Positions 38,577 to 52,300 of a DNA stretch of 60,000 nt are shown one piece after another. Where the stretch lies: assembly GCA_903813345.2 (NCBI GenBank), contig CAIIXF020000004.1, forward strand, positions 476,513-536,512, read 5' to 3'. Every line of letters starts with the position of its first letter. Position 1 is the stretch's first letter. Below the pieces are notes generated by a model that searched no databases, had not been told where the DNA came from, and worked only from the letters and a program-made list of their open reading frames with translations. Position numbers and translations under genes: made by a program. This DNA is from Owenia fusiformis (taxonomy: Eukaryota; Annelida; Polychaeta; Sabellida; Oweniidae).

Positions 38577-39203
38577 CAAAGGAGCACGGAAAGTGTCGCA
38601 ACAGATTTCAGGCAGTCATATGTTGGATTTTGTCTGCTTTCTGAGGATTTAAGCAGGTGCATGTTAGGCAATTGCATTACCTACGAGAAAAGAACTCTTA
38701 GAGATGATAAAATAGTTGGACTTTGAGACAGCGAAGGTGCAAACAATCCACCCACATGTTTATTTGGAAATGTTGTCCTGATTTTCAACCCCTTTCAATT
38801 TTTCAATTTTTGTTGCATCAATATGTTGCGTTTTGAGACATAGTTAAATTATTAAAAGGAGTAATAATAAATTTCTTTTCCCATAGGGAAAACTAATGTG
38901 ATCCATTGCTTTCAGCTTAATTTTGGTCACCCATACTTGATATCTTTAAAACCCCTGATGGAATGCATTATGCCATTAAAAGGGCTAACTGTGTGTCAAA
39001 ACACAACATATTGATGCATGTGGGTGGGTTGTTTGCACCTTCCCTGTCTCAAAATATAAATTATTTTATCATCTCTATGAGTGCTTTTCCTGGAGGAAAT
39101 GCATTGGCCTAACATATGCACCTCCTCAAATCCTCAGAAAATAGCCAAAATCCAACATATGACTGTCCGAAATCTTTTGCGATACTTTCAGTCCTCCTTT
39201 ATG
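38577..39203. mobile_element. Fold-back MITE, GGAGCAC family, copy 2, nested in the left arm
   Basis: AAAGGAGCACGGAAAGTGTCGC pairs with GCGATACTTTCAGTCCTCCTTT, and the complementarity runs through TCATATGTTGGATTTTG against CAAAATCCAACATATGA. The right arm lacks it. Related to 3848-4517 and 56544-57280. Confidence 0.8.
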
Positions 39204-39536
39204 ACTTCAGGTATAGCCTTGGATGTTCCTCTTTTTGAATGTATGACTTTTAAGCTTAGAAATTAGATGATGAAAATATTGTGGTCAGGTTTGATCCATG
39301 TTACAAGTATTGTTAAAAAAGAAAAATCATTAGAGTTGAGGACCTTACCCTAGGTTTTTACTTTTTCAAATTAACTACATTGTCAAAATACATAAAGACA
39401 TGGTTAATTAAAGAAACATGATTTCTCTATATTTTGTTATGCCCCTACTGTAATTAAGCAATGATCATCTCCTAATACAAAATGTTATTTATAGGATATC
39501 CTATGATATTCTGAAAAAAATCATAGGATGTTCTTA

Positions 39537-39792
39537 TTATCCTACACTTACAAGGAGTGTACTGAATGTATAATATCATTGTAAAATGAATTTCATGCCA
39601 AATAGAGTCATTTTGGCGGGAAATCAACAAGCGGAGTACCTCCGCATATTGGGTTTTCCGGAGTATATCGTCACGATATCCTCCGCCCAGAGTATATCGT
39701 TACGATATCTTCTGGATATTCATTTTGCCAATAAATATCAAATTTATTTTTTCATGTTATTATACATTTAGTACACTAAGTGTAGGATAATA
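39537..39792. mobile_element. ~255-bp MITE in the element interior
   Basis: TTATCCTACACTTACAAGGA and GTGTAGGATAA with GTGTACTGAATG/CATTTAGTACAC form inverted ends. The interior contains two AGTATATCGT-ACGATATC palindromic units. Confidence 0.7.
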
Positions 39793-40109
39793 TAAATTAT
39801 CAACACTCCCAATAAAACAACTTGTCATCAGGCAAAAGTAATTATTTGGGAAAATAAGGATCATAAGGATCATACCCCCCCCCCCCCCCCCGGCCTAGAA
39901 ACTCCCGTTAGTGCAATGAGATTAGGAACTCTAGGGTAAAAGGGTCTTGTCACATTAATAATCTTCCTGTAGATCAAAAAAGTAAATATGGTGATAAATA
40001 TGATCAATATGTTTCAAACAAACAGACATTGGAGAAAATGTTTACATACTGACTGCAGATGACATTTTCTAGCATAGTTGAAGAATTTTTTACATTTATT
40101 TATTTATTA

Positions 40110-40765
40110 TTATTTTAAAATTAGAATATCAGTGTCATTTGATGCAAATTACTGCAGTCCCACATGTTCTCGTGCTGAATATAAAACAGGGTGAATACGT
40201 TTAAAATCAGCCTCTTCAAGAGTGGAATTTAACAGGGGATTTCAGATATCATTTTCACAGATATTTGAGTTCTCTCCAATAGTTCCACTTAAAACAATCT
40301 TGACATTTGGCACACTTTTAGAATGCTGCTTTATTGAATTTCTTTGTAATCTTTGAAAATTTGTCTTATATTGCTTGGCCAAAAGGTATTCATATTTTTA
40401 GGTAATGGTGTAATTTCTTCTATGGATTAAAGTTCAATAGGGGAAGCATCCATTCTTCGCATTCTTTCAGAATCCCTTACTAATGGAGACTACTAGGAGT
40501 CAAATATGACATCTATTCTTTGGGCTCCTTTACTAGGTTTGATGGAGTAGTCAAACATAGCTTTCCAAAACTCTCCAAATTTCAACATATAAGTTAATCT
40601 TAATTTTCCTTTTGTCATAGCCATTGCATTGATCACGAAAGTTTTATCAATTTGTGGTATGGTTTCATTGATCTCCATTTCAAACCCCTTTTTAAGTTCT
40701 GATTTTACAGGATAAGATAAATGATCATTGTCAAACGAAATGTTTGTATATCCATATAAGATCAT
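40110..40765 (-). pseudogene. Decayed repeat-encoded protein fragment with a DTD motif
   Basis: The minus strand reads FDNDHLSYPVKSELKKGFEM, then YSIKPSKGAQRIDVIFDS in one open stretch, then after stops and frameshifts SIEEITPLPKNMNTFW, LEEADFKRIHPVL and FASNDTDILIL. The order RIDV-FD, PLP, EEAD, DTD resembles a large uncharacterised family common in invertebrate and fish genomes, usually repeat-borne. At least four disruptions, so not functional. Confidence 0.4.
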
Positions 40766-41162
40766 AGTTTACTCACACATAGCTTGGCAAGGTGTGTCTA
40801 ATTTCAGCCAATTCAAAACTCCATTTAACTGCATTCCAATTCACTACTCTAATAAACCCAAGGTCAATTTTAGATTCTAGAGAAACTAATGAAACCAATA
40901 AGGTGATCAATTTCATTGATTAAAAATCTATAAATAGCATCATAGGGAATAGCATGCCAAGTGCTTGTATTTGAATTTATGTGGATTACTCATTTGGTAG
41001 ACACCTTTATCAAATGTTAAAGTGTTGATGATTTTCAAGTTGTACAAGCACAGTGTCATGGGTACTCACTTTCCTGACATACAGTAGTATTAAAATTGTG
41101 GTAAAAATTATCAAAGGCATCGTTAGTTCTTGTTTATCATCTTGTAGAAATGATATATCAAC

Positions 41163-41648
41163 AGTGAAACCTGTATATCCCAACATCTGACAATTGTGAA
41201 CACCTACCAATCATCCCAACACCTGACGAATCTGAACACATACAAATCTGAATACTTTTCCCAGTTCAATTTTTCCTCACATTGACTCCTATGTTTAAAA
41301 AATGAAATCTGAACACCTCTTAATTCGAACAATGAACACTCATATTATAAAAATTAACCTGTCTCTTTTTTACCAAATATCACATATTCCTTACAAAATT
41401 GCTCAAATATTGTCAGTTTAACACCGAATTGTTATGATATCAAAACTTTTGAATTGGATTTTGGAATGCTATTAAGCTTTTTATTATAAATATTATTGAC
41501 ATTTATTAATATTTTTCATTGAGAAGGCATTCATATTTCTTCAAAATCAAGAATATTGCAGATGTAAAAACCTCAAAATTCAAACACTCCTGAATAGAAC
41601 GCTTTTAGCCGGTCCAAATAGCATTCAGATTAGAGAGATTTTACTGTA
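41163..41648. mobile_element. Pogo/Tigger-like MITE, copy 2
   Basis: CAGTGAAACCTGTATATCCC at the left and GATTAGAGAGATTTTACTG at the right match copy 1 in inverse orientation (AACGCTTTTAGCCGGTCC against GGACCAGCTAAAAGCG). It sits in the interior of the 6.1-kb element. Confidence 0.7.
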
Positions 41649-43193
41649 GTCCATGACTTTTCACTCCATCTATATGCAGCAGACTAACTGCTGCAACAGG
41701 TATATATTCTACACCTGGTCTCTAAGCTATGATATCATAGTTGGAACTATTATGCTCATAACCTTCGATTATCAGGGCTCATTCAAGGCTGTACCTGAAT
41801 AACATGAATCTAAGACCTGATATTTCTCAATTTTTCAAATTTTGCACTTGTTTAAAACCTTAAACTTCCTTAAAACTCATCTTAGGTATCTTTAACATTT
41901 TAGTTAAACACTCTAAAACTGTATATTTTATCACTGAGGTATAGATGTAAAAACCATAAGGGTCATCTTTGGCTATACCTGAAATTCATAAATTTGAAAC
42001 CTAACATTTACGATTCTTCAAATTTTGGACTTGTTTAAAACCTTAAACTTCCTTAAAATTCATTTTGGGTATGTTAAATCTTAGTCCCACACTCTAAAAC
42101 TGTATATTTAATCATAGAGGTATGGATGTAAAAACCATAAGGGTCAGCCATGGCTATACCTGAAATTCGTAAATATGAAACCTTATATTTACAATTTTTG
42201 AAACTTTGGACTTGTTAAAAACCTCAAACTTCCTTAAAACCCATCTAAATTATGTTTTCCATATTAGTTCCACACTATAAAACCATAACTATTATCCTTG
42301 AGGGATGGATCTAGAAACTATAGGGGTCTGCCATGGCTATACCTGGAATTTGTATATTTGAAACCTTATATTTACAATTTTTCAAATTTTGGACGTGTTT
42401 GAAACCTTTAACTTCCTTAAAACCCATCTAAATTATGTTTTACATCTTAGTTCCACACTATAAAACCATAACTATTATCCTTGAGGGATGGATCTAGAAA
42501 CTATAGGGGTCAGCTATAGTCATACACAAAATCCAGCTGTCGAAAATGTCAAATTTTTCGAAAAATCAACAATTTTTTTCTCAGCTCCTACCTTTTCAAT
42601 GGCTTTGCATCTTTGAGGGTTACTAACCCTGCTATTGGGCACTTCACGTGTATTTTTTCAATCTCTTACAGTGTCTAATTGAAAAGTTAGGATCAAAATA
42701 GTAAGAAAATGGGTCACGAATTTGCCCCCTGGGGTGCACACTTTGTACTAATATTCAATTTTTTTAGGAGTAATCAGCATCAATTATACTGCAAATGATT
42801 CATATATATAATATCTATGTATGTCACTTACAAACATCAAAATATCTAAGGTTATTTAGTGTGAACATTTTTTTCCCCAGGGTGGGGTGTTTTTGGGGGG
42901 TGGGGGGCTAACTCCTCAAAAAAAAGAACTTCCTACCACTCTGTGGAGCTATCACCTAGGTGGAAGTTTCATCCAAGACTCTCCCCTAACTGAAAATACT
43001 GCCAAACCAACTATACACCATTTATTGAGAATTTTCCTCCTCGCCCCTAGAGTATGTGACAGTATGTCTTAAAATATTCTTAAATCCCCTCGGACCTATC
43101 TAATTAATTTCACAAAAAGGATGCATGGATATCTGACCAGACCAATCACCCCTGATTTATATTCATCAGAAATTTTAATAAAAATTCTAATAC

Positions 43194-43374
43194 CTTGTTG
43201 ATACCACTTTGGCGTAGGTGGTTGACACTGCTAGATGTGTTTCCCATAGCAACAAGCACAATGTCAGGAATGAGCGCCATGACAACCAGTAGTAACAAAC
43301 CCAACCAGACTGTAGGTGAAGATAGCATTTTGTGCCAAACTCCAAGCATATTTTGTTGGTCAACAAATAGGGAC
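43194..43374 (-). CDS. ATP11-like: Flippase exon: TM10 and start of C-terminal tail
   Basis: 181 nt, acceptor TATTGTAG, donor GTATTA. One base completes Pro, then 60 codons: [20 protein letters not shown], then [20 protein letters not shown] and [27 protein letters not shown] and the following hydrophobic helix agree with the last membrane segment of ATP11 proteins. Reading past the donor gives a stop after 16 codons, so the tail either ends by retention or continues in an unlocated exon further down. Confidence 0.88.
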
Positions 43375-46300
43375 CTACAATATAAGAATACTTGGTGTAT
43401 AATGGTTAACAAAAAAAGACCTAAAGGTACAATACACTAAAGATATTCATTGGGCAGGTTATTTAATCCATAACGAACTATTCTAATTATACTACCAGAT
43501 ACAATTTACATATTTAATTTTAAAAACTGCAAAGAAACCCTGCATAATTCAAGCAGGTTTGGACTAGCCTTCATGTCTCTAAATTCATCATTTCAACTTG
43601 CAGAATTCTAGCTGAAAGTAGTGCTAAATCTTGAGATGTGATATGTAGGAATACTTACGGCCATATGACAACACTGTAAATACTTGTTCCAGCAATATAG
43701 AAAATTGCAGATATTGCTAAAGCAGCAGCTGTGATACCAGTCCAATAATATGTCTCCAAACACAGCTGAAATATAAACATATACCAGTCCAATAATATGT
43801 CTCCAAACACAGCTGAAATATAAACATATACCAGTCCAATAATATGTCTTTAAATACAGCTGAAATATAAACATATACCAGTCCAATAATATGTCTCCAA
43901 TCACAGCTGAAATATAAACATATACCATCCAATAATATGTCTCTAAACACAGCTGAAATATAAACATATACCAGTCCAATAATATGTCTTTCAACACAGC
44001 TGAAATATAAACATATACCAGTCCAATAATATGTCTCCAAACACAGCTGAAATATAAACATATACCAGTCCAATAATATGTCTCTAAACACAGCTGAAAT
44101 ATAAACATATACCAGTCCAATAACATGTCTCTAAACACAGCTGAAATATAAACATATACCAGTCCAATAATATGTCTCTAAACACAGCTGAAATATAAAC
44201 ATATACCAGTCCAATAATATGTCACTAAACACAGCTGAAATATAAACATATACCATCCAATAATATGTCTCTAAACACAGCTGAAATATAAACATATACC
44301 AGTCCAATAATATGTCTCTAAACACAGCTGAAATATAAACATATACCATCCAATAATATGTCTCTAAACACAGCTGAAATATAAACATATACCATCCAAT
44401 AATATGTCCCTAAACACAGCTGAAATATAAACATACACCAGTCCAATAATATGTCTCCAAACACAGCTGAAATATAAACATATACCAGTCCAATAATATG
44501 TTTCTAAACACAGCTGAAATATAAACATATACCAGTCCAATAAAATGTTTCTAAACACAGCTGAAATATAAACATATACCATCCAATAATATGTCTCTAA
44601 ACACAGCTGAAATATAAACATATACCAGTCCAATAATATGTCTCCAAACACAGCTGAAATATAAACATATACCAGTCCAATAACATGTCTCTAAACACAG
44701 CTGAAATATTAACATATACCAGTCCAATAATATGTCTCTAAACACAGCTGAAATATAAACATATACCAGTCCAATAATATGTCACTAAACACAGCTGAAA
44801 TATAAACATATACCATCCAATAATATGTCTCTAAACACAGCTGAAATATAAACATATACCAGTCCAATAATATGTTTCTAAACACAGCTGAAATATAAAC
44901 ATATACCATCCAATAATATGTCTCTAAACACAGCTGAAATATAAACATATACCAGTCCAATAATATGTCTCCAAACACAGCTGAAATATAAACATATACC
45001 AGTCCAATAACATGTCTCTAAACACAGCTGAAATATTAACATATACCAGTCCAATAATATGTCTCTAAACACAGCTGAAATATAAACATATACCAGTCCA
45101 ATAATATGTCTCTTAACACAGCTGAAATATAAACATATACCAGTCCAATAATATGTCTTTCAACACAGCTGAAATATAAACATATACCAGTCCAATAATA
45201 TGTCTCTTAACACAGCTGAAATATAAACATATACCAGTCCAATAACATGTCTCTAAACACAGCTGAAATATAAACATATACCAGTCCAATAATATGTCTC
45301 CAAACACAGCTGAAATATAAACATATACCAGTCCAATAATATGTCTCTTAACACAGCTGAAATATAAACATATACCAGTCCAATAACATGTCTCTAAACA
45401 CAGCTGAAATATAAACATATACCAGTCCAATAATATGTCTCCAAACACAGCTGAAATATAAACATATACCAGTCCAATAATATGTCTCCAAACACAGCTG
45501 AAATATAAATATATACCAGTCCAATAATATGTCTCTAAACACAGCTGAAATATAAACATATACCAGTCCAATAATATGTCTCCAAACACAGCTGAAATAT
45601 AAACATATACCATCCAATAATATGTCTCTAAACACAGCTGAAATATAAACATATACCAGTCCAATAATATGTCTTTCAACATAGCTGAAATATAAACATA
45701 TACCAGTCCAATAATATGTCTCTAAACACAGCTGAAATATAAACATATACCAGTCCAATAATATGTCTCCAAACACAGCTGAAATATAAACATATACCAG
45801 TCGAATGATATGTCTTTCAACACAGCTGAAATATAAACATATACCAGTCCAATAATATGTCTCTAAACACAGCTGAAATATAAACATATACCAGTCCAAT
45901 AATATGTCTCTAAACACAGCTGAAATATAAACATATACCAGTCCAATAACATGTCTCTAAACACAGCTGAAATATAAACATATACCAGTCCAATAATATG
46001 TCTTTCAACAGAGCTGAAATATAAACATATACCAGTCCAATAATATGTCTCTAAACACAGCTGAAATATAAACATATACCAGTCCAATAACATGTCTCTA
46101 AACACAGCTGAAATATAAACATATACCAGTCCAATAATATGTCTCTAAACACAGCTGAAATATAAACATATACCAGTCCAATAATATGTCTCTAAACACA
46201 GCTGAAATATAAACATATACCAGTCCAATAATATGTCTCTAAACACAGCTGAAATATAAACATATACCAGTCCAATAATATGTCTCCAAACACAGCTGAA

Positions 46301-49300
46301 ATATAAACATATACCATCCAATAATATGTCTCCAAACACAGCTGAAATATAAACATATACCAGTCCAATAATATGTCTCCAAACACAGCTGAAATATAAA
46401 CATATACCAGTCCAATAATATGTCTTTAAATACAGCTGAAATATAAACATATACCAGTCCAATAATATGTCTCCAATCACAGCTGAAATATAAACATATA
46501 CCAGTCCAATAATATGTCTCCAAACACAGCTGAAATATAAACATATACCAGTCCAATAATATGTCACTAAACACAGCTGAAATATAAACATATACCAGTC
46601 CAATAATATGTCTCCAAACACAGCTGAAATATAAACATATACCAGTCCAATAATATGTCTTCAACACAGCTGAAATATAAACATATACCAGTCCAATAAT
46701 ATGTCTCCAAACACAGCTGAAATATAAACATATACCAGTCCAATAATATGTGTCCAAACACAGCTGAAATATAAACATATACCAGTCCAATAATATGTCT
46801 CCAAACACAGCTGAAATATAAACATATACCAGTCCAATAATATGTCTCCATACACAGCTGAAATATAAACATATACCAGTCCAATAATATGTTTCTAAAC
46901 ACAGCTGAAATATAAACATATACCAGTCCAATAATATGTTTCTAAACACAGCTGAAATATAAACATATACCAGTCCAATAATATGTCTCCAAACACAGCT
47001 GAAATATAAACATATACCAGTCCAATAACATGTCTCTAAACACAGCTGAAATATAAACATATACCAGTCCAATAATATGTCTCCATACACAGCTGAAATA
47101 TAAACATATACCAGTCCAATAACATGTCTCTAAACACAGCTGAAATATAAACATATACCAGTCCAATAATATGTCTCTTAACACAGCTGAAATATAAACA
47201 TATACCAGTCCAATAATATGTCTTTCAACACAGCTGAAATATAAACATATACCAGTCCAATAATATGTCTCTTAACACAGCTGAAATATAAACATATACC
47301 AGTCCAATAATATGTTTCTAAACACAGCTGAAATATAAACATATACCAGTCCAATAATATGTCTCTAAACACAGCTGAAATATAAACATATACCAGTCCA
47401 ATAATATGTCTCCAAACACAGCTGAAATATAAACATATACCAGTCCAATAATATGTCTCCAAACACAGCTGAAATATAAACATATACCAGTCCAATAATA
47501 TGTCTTTAAATACAGCTGAAATATAAACATATACCAGTCCAATAATATGTCTCCAATCACAGCTGAAATATAAACATATACCATCCAATAATATGTCTCT
47601 AAACACAGCTGAAATATAAACATATACCAGTCCAATAACATGTCTCTAAACACAGCTGAAATATAAACATATACCAGTCCAATAATATGTCTCCAAACAC
47701 AGCTGAAATATAAACATATACCAGTCCAATAATATGTCTCCAAACACAGCTGAAATATAAACATATACCAGTCCAATAATATGTCTCCAAACACAGCTGA
47801 AATATAAACATATACCAGTCCAATAATATGTCACTAAACACAGCTGAAATATAAACATATACCATCCAATAATATGTCACTAAACACAGCTGAAATATAA
47901 ACATATACCAGTCCAATAATATGTCTTTCAACACAGCTGAAATATAAACATATACCAGTCCAATAATATGTCTCTTAACACAGCTGAAATATAAACATAT
48001 ACCAGTCCAATAATATGTCTCCAAACACAGCTGAAATATAAACATATACCAGTCCAATAATATGTCACTAAACACAGCTGAAATATAAACATATACCATC
48101 CAATAATATGTCCCTAAACACAGCTGAAATATAAACATATACCAGTCCAATAATATGTCTTTCAACACAGCTGAAATATAAACATATACCAGTCCAATAA
48201 TATGTCTCTTAACACAGCTGAAATATAAACATATACCAGTCCAATAACATGTCTCTAAACACAGCTGAAATATAAACATATACCAGTCCAATAATATGTC
48301 TCTTAACACAGCTGAAATATAAACATATACCAGTCCAATAACATGTCTCTAAACACAGCTGAAATATAAACATATACCAGTCCAATAATATGTTTCTAAA
48401 CACAGCTGAAATATAAACATATACCAGTCCAATAATATGTCTCTAAACACAGCTGAAATATAAACATATACCAGTCCAATAATATGTCTCCAAACACAGC
48501 TGAAATATAAACATATACCAGTCCAATAATATGTCTCCAAACACAGCTGAAATATAAACATATACCAGTCCAATAATATGTCTCCAAACACAGCTGAAAT
48601 ATAAACATATACCAGTCCAATAATATGTCTCTAAACACAGCTGAAATATAAACATATACCATCCAATAATATGTCTCTAAACACAGCTGAAATATAAACA
48701 TATACCAGTCCAATAATATGTCTCTAAACACAGCTGAAATATAAACATATACCAGTCCAATAATATGTCTTTCAACACAGCTGAAATATAAACATATACC
48801 AGTCCAATAATATGTCTCTAAACACAGCTGAAATATAAACATATACCAGTCCAATAATATGTCTCCAAACACAGCTGAAATATAAACATATACCAGTCCA
48901 ATGATATGTCTTTCAACACAGCTGAAATATAAACATATACCAGTCCAATAATATGTCTCTAAACACAGCTGAAATATAAACATATACCAGTCCAATAACA
49001 TGTCTCTAAACACAGCTGAAATATAAACATATAAAAGTCCAATAATATGTCTCTTAACACAGCTGAAATATAAACATATACCAGTCCAATAATATGTCTC
49101 CAAACACAGCTGAAATATAAACATATACCAGTCCAATAATATGTCACTAAACACAGCTGAAATATAAACATATACCATCCAATAATATGTCTCTTAACAC
49201 AGCTGAAATATAAACATATACCAGTCCAATAATATGTCTCTAAACACAGCTGAAATATAAACATATACCAGTCCAATAACATGTCTCTAAACACAGCTGA

Positions 49301-52300
49301 AATATAAACATATACCAGTCCAATAATATGTCTCCAAACACAGCTGAAATATAAACATATACCAGTCCAATAATATGTCTCTAAACACAGCTGAAATATA
49401 AACATATACCAGTCCAATAACATGTCTCTAAACACAGCTGAAATATAAACATATACCAGTCCAATAATATGTCTTTCAACACAGCTGAAATATAAACATA
49501 TACCAGTCCAATAATATGTCTCCAAACACAGCTGAAATATAAACATATACCAGTCCAATAACATGTCTCTAAACACAGCTGAAATATAAACATATACCAG
49601 TCCAATAATATGTCTCCAAACACAGCTGAAATATAAACATATACCAGTCCAATAATATGTCTCTAAACACAGCTGAAATATAAACATATACCAGTCCAAT
49701 AACATGTCTCTAAACACAGCTGAAATATAAACATATACCAGTCCAATAATATGTCTCCAAACACAGCTGAAATATAAACATATACCAGTCCAATAATATG
49801 TCTCTAAACACAGCTGAAATATAAACATATACCAGTCCAATAATATGTCCCTAAACACAGCTGAAATATAAACATATACCAGTCCAATAATATGTCTCCA
49901 TACACAGCTGAAATATAAACATATACCATCCAATAATATGTCTCTTAACACAGCTGAAATATAAACATATACCAGTCCAATAATATGTCTCTAAACACAG
50001 CTGAAATATAAACATATACCAGTCCAATAATATGTCTCTAAACACAGCTGAAATATAAACATATACCATCCAATAATATGTTTCTAAACACAGCTGAAAT
50101 ATAAACATATACCATCCAATAACATGTCTCTAAACACAGCTGAAATATAAACATATACCAGTCCAATAATATGTCTCTAAACACAGCTGAAATATAAACA
50201 TATACCAGTCCAATAATATGTCTCCAAACACAGCTGAAATATAAACATATACCAGTCCAATAATATGTCTCCAAACACAGCTGAAATATAAACATATACC
50301 AGTCCAATAATATGTCTCCAAACACAGCTGAAATATAAACATATACCAGTCCAATAATATGTCTCCATACACAGCTGAAATATAAACATATACCAGTCCA
50401 ATAATATGTTTCTAAACACAGCTGAAATATAAACATATACCAGTCCAATAATATGTTTCTAAACACAGCTGAAATATAAACATATACCAGTCCAATAATA
50501 TGTTTCTAAACACAGCTGAAATATAAACATATACCAGTCCAATAATATGTCTCTAAACACAGCTGAAATATAAACATATACCATCCAATAATATGTCACT
50601 AAACACAGCTGAAATATAAACATATACCAGTCCAATAATATGTCTTTCAACACAGCTGAAATATAAACATATACCAGTCCAATAATATGTCTCTTAACAC
50701 AGCTGAAATATAAACATATACCAGTCCAATAATATGTCTCCAAACACAGCTAAAATATAAACATATACCAGTCCAATAATATGTCTCCAAACACAGCTGA
50801 AATATAAACATATACCAGTCCAATAATATGTCTCCAAACACAGCTGAAATATAAACATATACCAGTCCAATAATATGTCTTTAAATACAGCTGAAATATA
50901 AACATATACCAGTCCAATAATATGTCTCCAATCACAGCTGAAATATAAACATATACCATCCAATAATATGTCTCTAAACACAGCTGAAATATAAACATAT
51001 ACCAGTCCAATAACATGTCTCTTAACACAGCTGAAATATAAACATATACCAGTCCAATAATATGTCTCTAAACACAGCTGAAATATAAACATATACCAGT
51101 CCAATAATATGTCTCCATACACAGCTGAAATATAAACATATACCAGTCCAATAATATGTTTCTAAACACAGCTGAAATATAAACATATACCAGTCCAATA
51201 ATATGTCTCCAAACACAGCTGAAATATAAACATATACCGGTCCAATAATATGTCTCCAAACACAGCTGAAATATAAAGAGGTACAATGTAGAAAATTGCA
51301 GATATTACTAAGCTGAAAAATAATCATGAACATCTAAATAAATTAAAATATACATCAAAACACAGCTGAAATATCAAATTTAAAGATGGATTTAAAGACG
51401 GACAGATGTATAAAACTGATAAAAACCTGATAAGATACCATACAACAGACCATTTAAAATACTCTTCAAATGAATATTGACATTTCCATAATGGTACTGG
51501 TAAAATGAGGTCAAGAGTAAATCAAACAAAGGTGTTAGTGTATATCAGTAAGATTGTCAAAACATTCACAAGCATGAAAATGTTTCTTTTTTGAAGAGTT
51601 CTTACCTTAATATTGACTGTGATGACACATGTTGTATAGACCATCACACCAAGCATCCAGTTACCAGCCATCTGAAAAGAAAGTCATTATATGTCTTAAC
51701 CAGAACAACGGCAACGCCAAAGCGTAGCGAATCCCATCGAACATTTTTCAAAAGGGGCACCTTCTACCAAAAGTGTCATTAGACAGTGTGCCATGCTTAT
51801 AATATTCACATACCAAATATGAACAAAATCGCTCTACTACTTTTCGAGTTATAGTAAAATATGTTAAAATGGTGGCCATTTTGAAAAATGGCCGCCTTCT
51901 ACCAAAAGTCTCATTAGACAGTGTGCCATGCTTATAGTATTCACATACCAAATATGAACAAAATCGCTCCACTACAAAATCACTCCACTACGCTCTACCA
52001 AAAGTGTCATTAGACAGTGTGCCATGCTTATACGTATTCACGTACCAAATATGAACAAAATCGCTCAACTACTTTTCGAGTTATAGTAAAATAAGTTAAA
52101 ATGGCAGCCATTTTTCAAAATGTCCGCCATTTTTCAAAATGGCCGCCTTCTACCAAAAGTGTCATTAGACAGTGTGCCATGCTTACAGTATTCACATACC
52201 AAATATGAACAAAATCGCTCCACTACTTTTCGAGTTATAGTAAAATACGTTAAAATGGCGGCCATTTTGAAAAATGACCGCCCTCTACCAAAAGTGTCAT

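Larger units (their letters stand above)
36954..43056. mobile_element. 6.1-kb element with ~1.28-kb terminal inverted repeats
   Basis: Left end TACTCAAGGGGCGAGGAGG and right end CCTCCTCGCCCCTAGAGTA are complementary, and homology continues for the whole arm: GGTGATAGCTCCACAGAGTG at 37052 against CACTCTGTGGAGCTATCACC at 42938. Each arm contains three or four ~170-bp subrepeats (AGGTATAGCCATGG to TTAAGGAAGTTAAAGG). The left arm (to ~39230) is longer only because of two insertions; subtracting them leaves ~1.27 kb against ~1.29 kb on the right. The interior carries a pogo-like MITE and a decayed reading frame. No transposase motif recognised. Confidence 0.85.

Noticed and set aside
48959-49951. 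Minus-strand open frames up to 330 codons, as possible membrane protein genes
   Set aside because: They are translations of the 47-bp acceptor repeat, which has no stop in any frame for its main variant. The 47-residue periodicity and three-frame openness show they are by-products.
43734-51279. CRISPR array
   Set aside because: Units are contiguous direct repeats with no unique spacers, in a eukaryotic intron.
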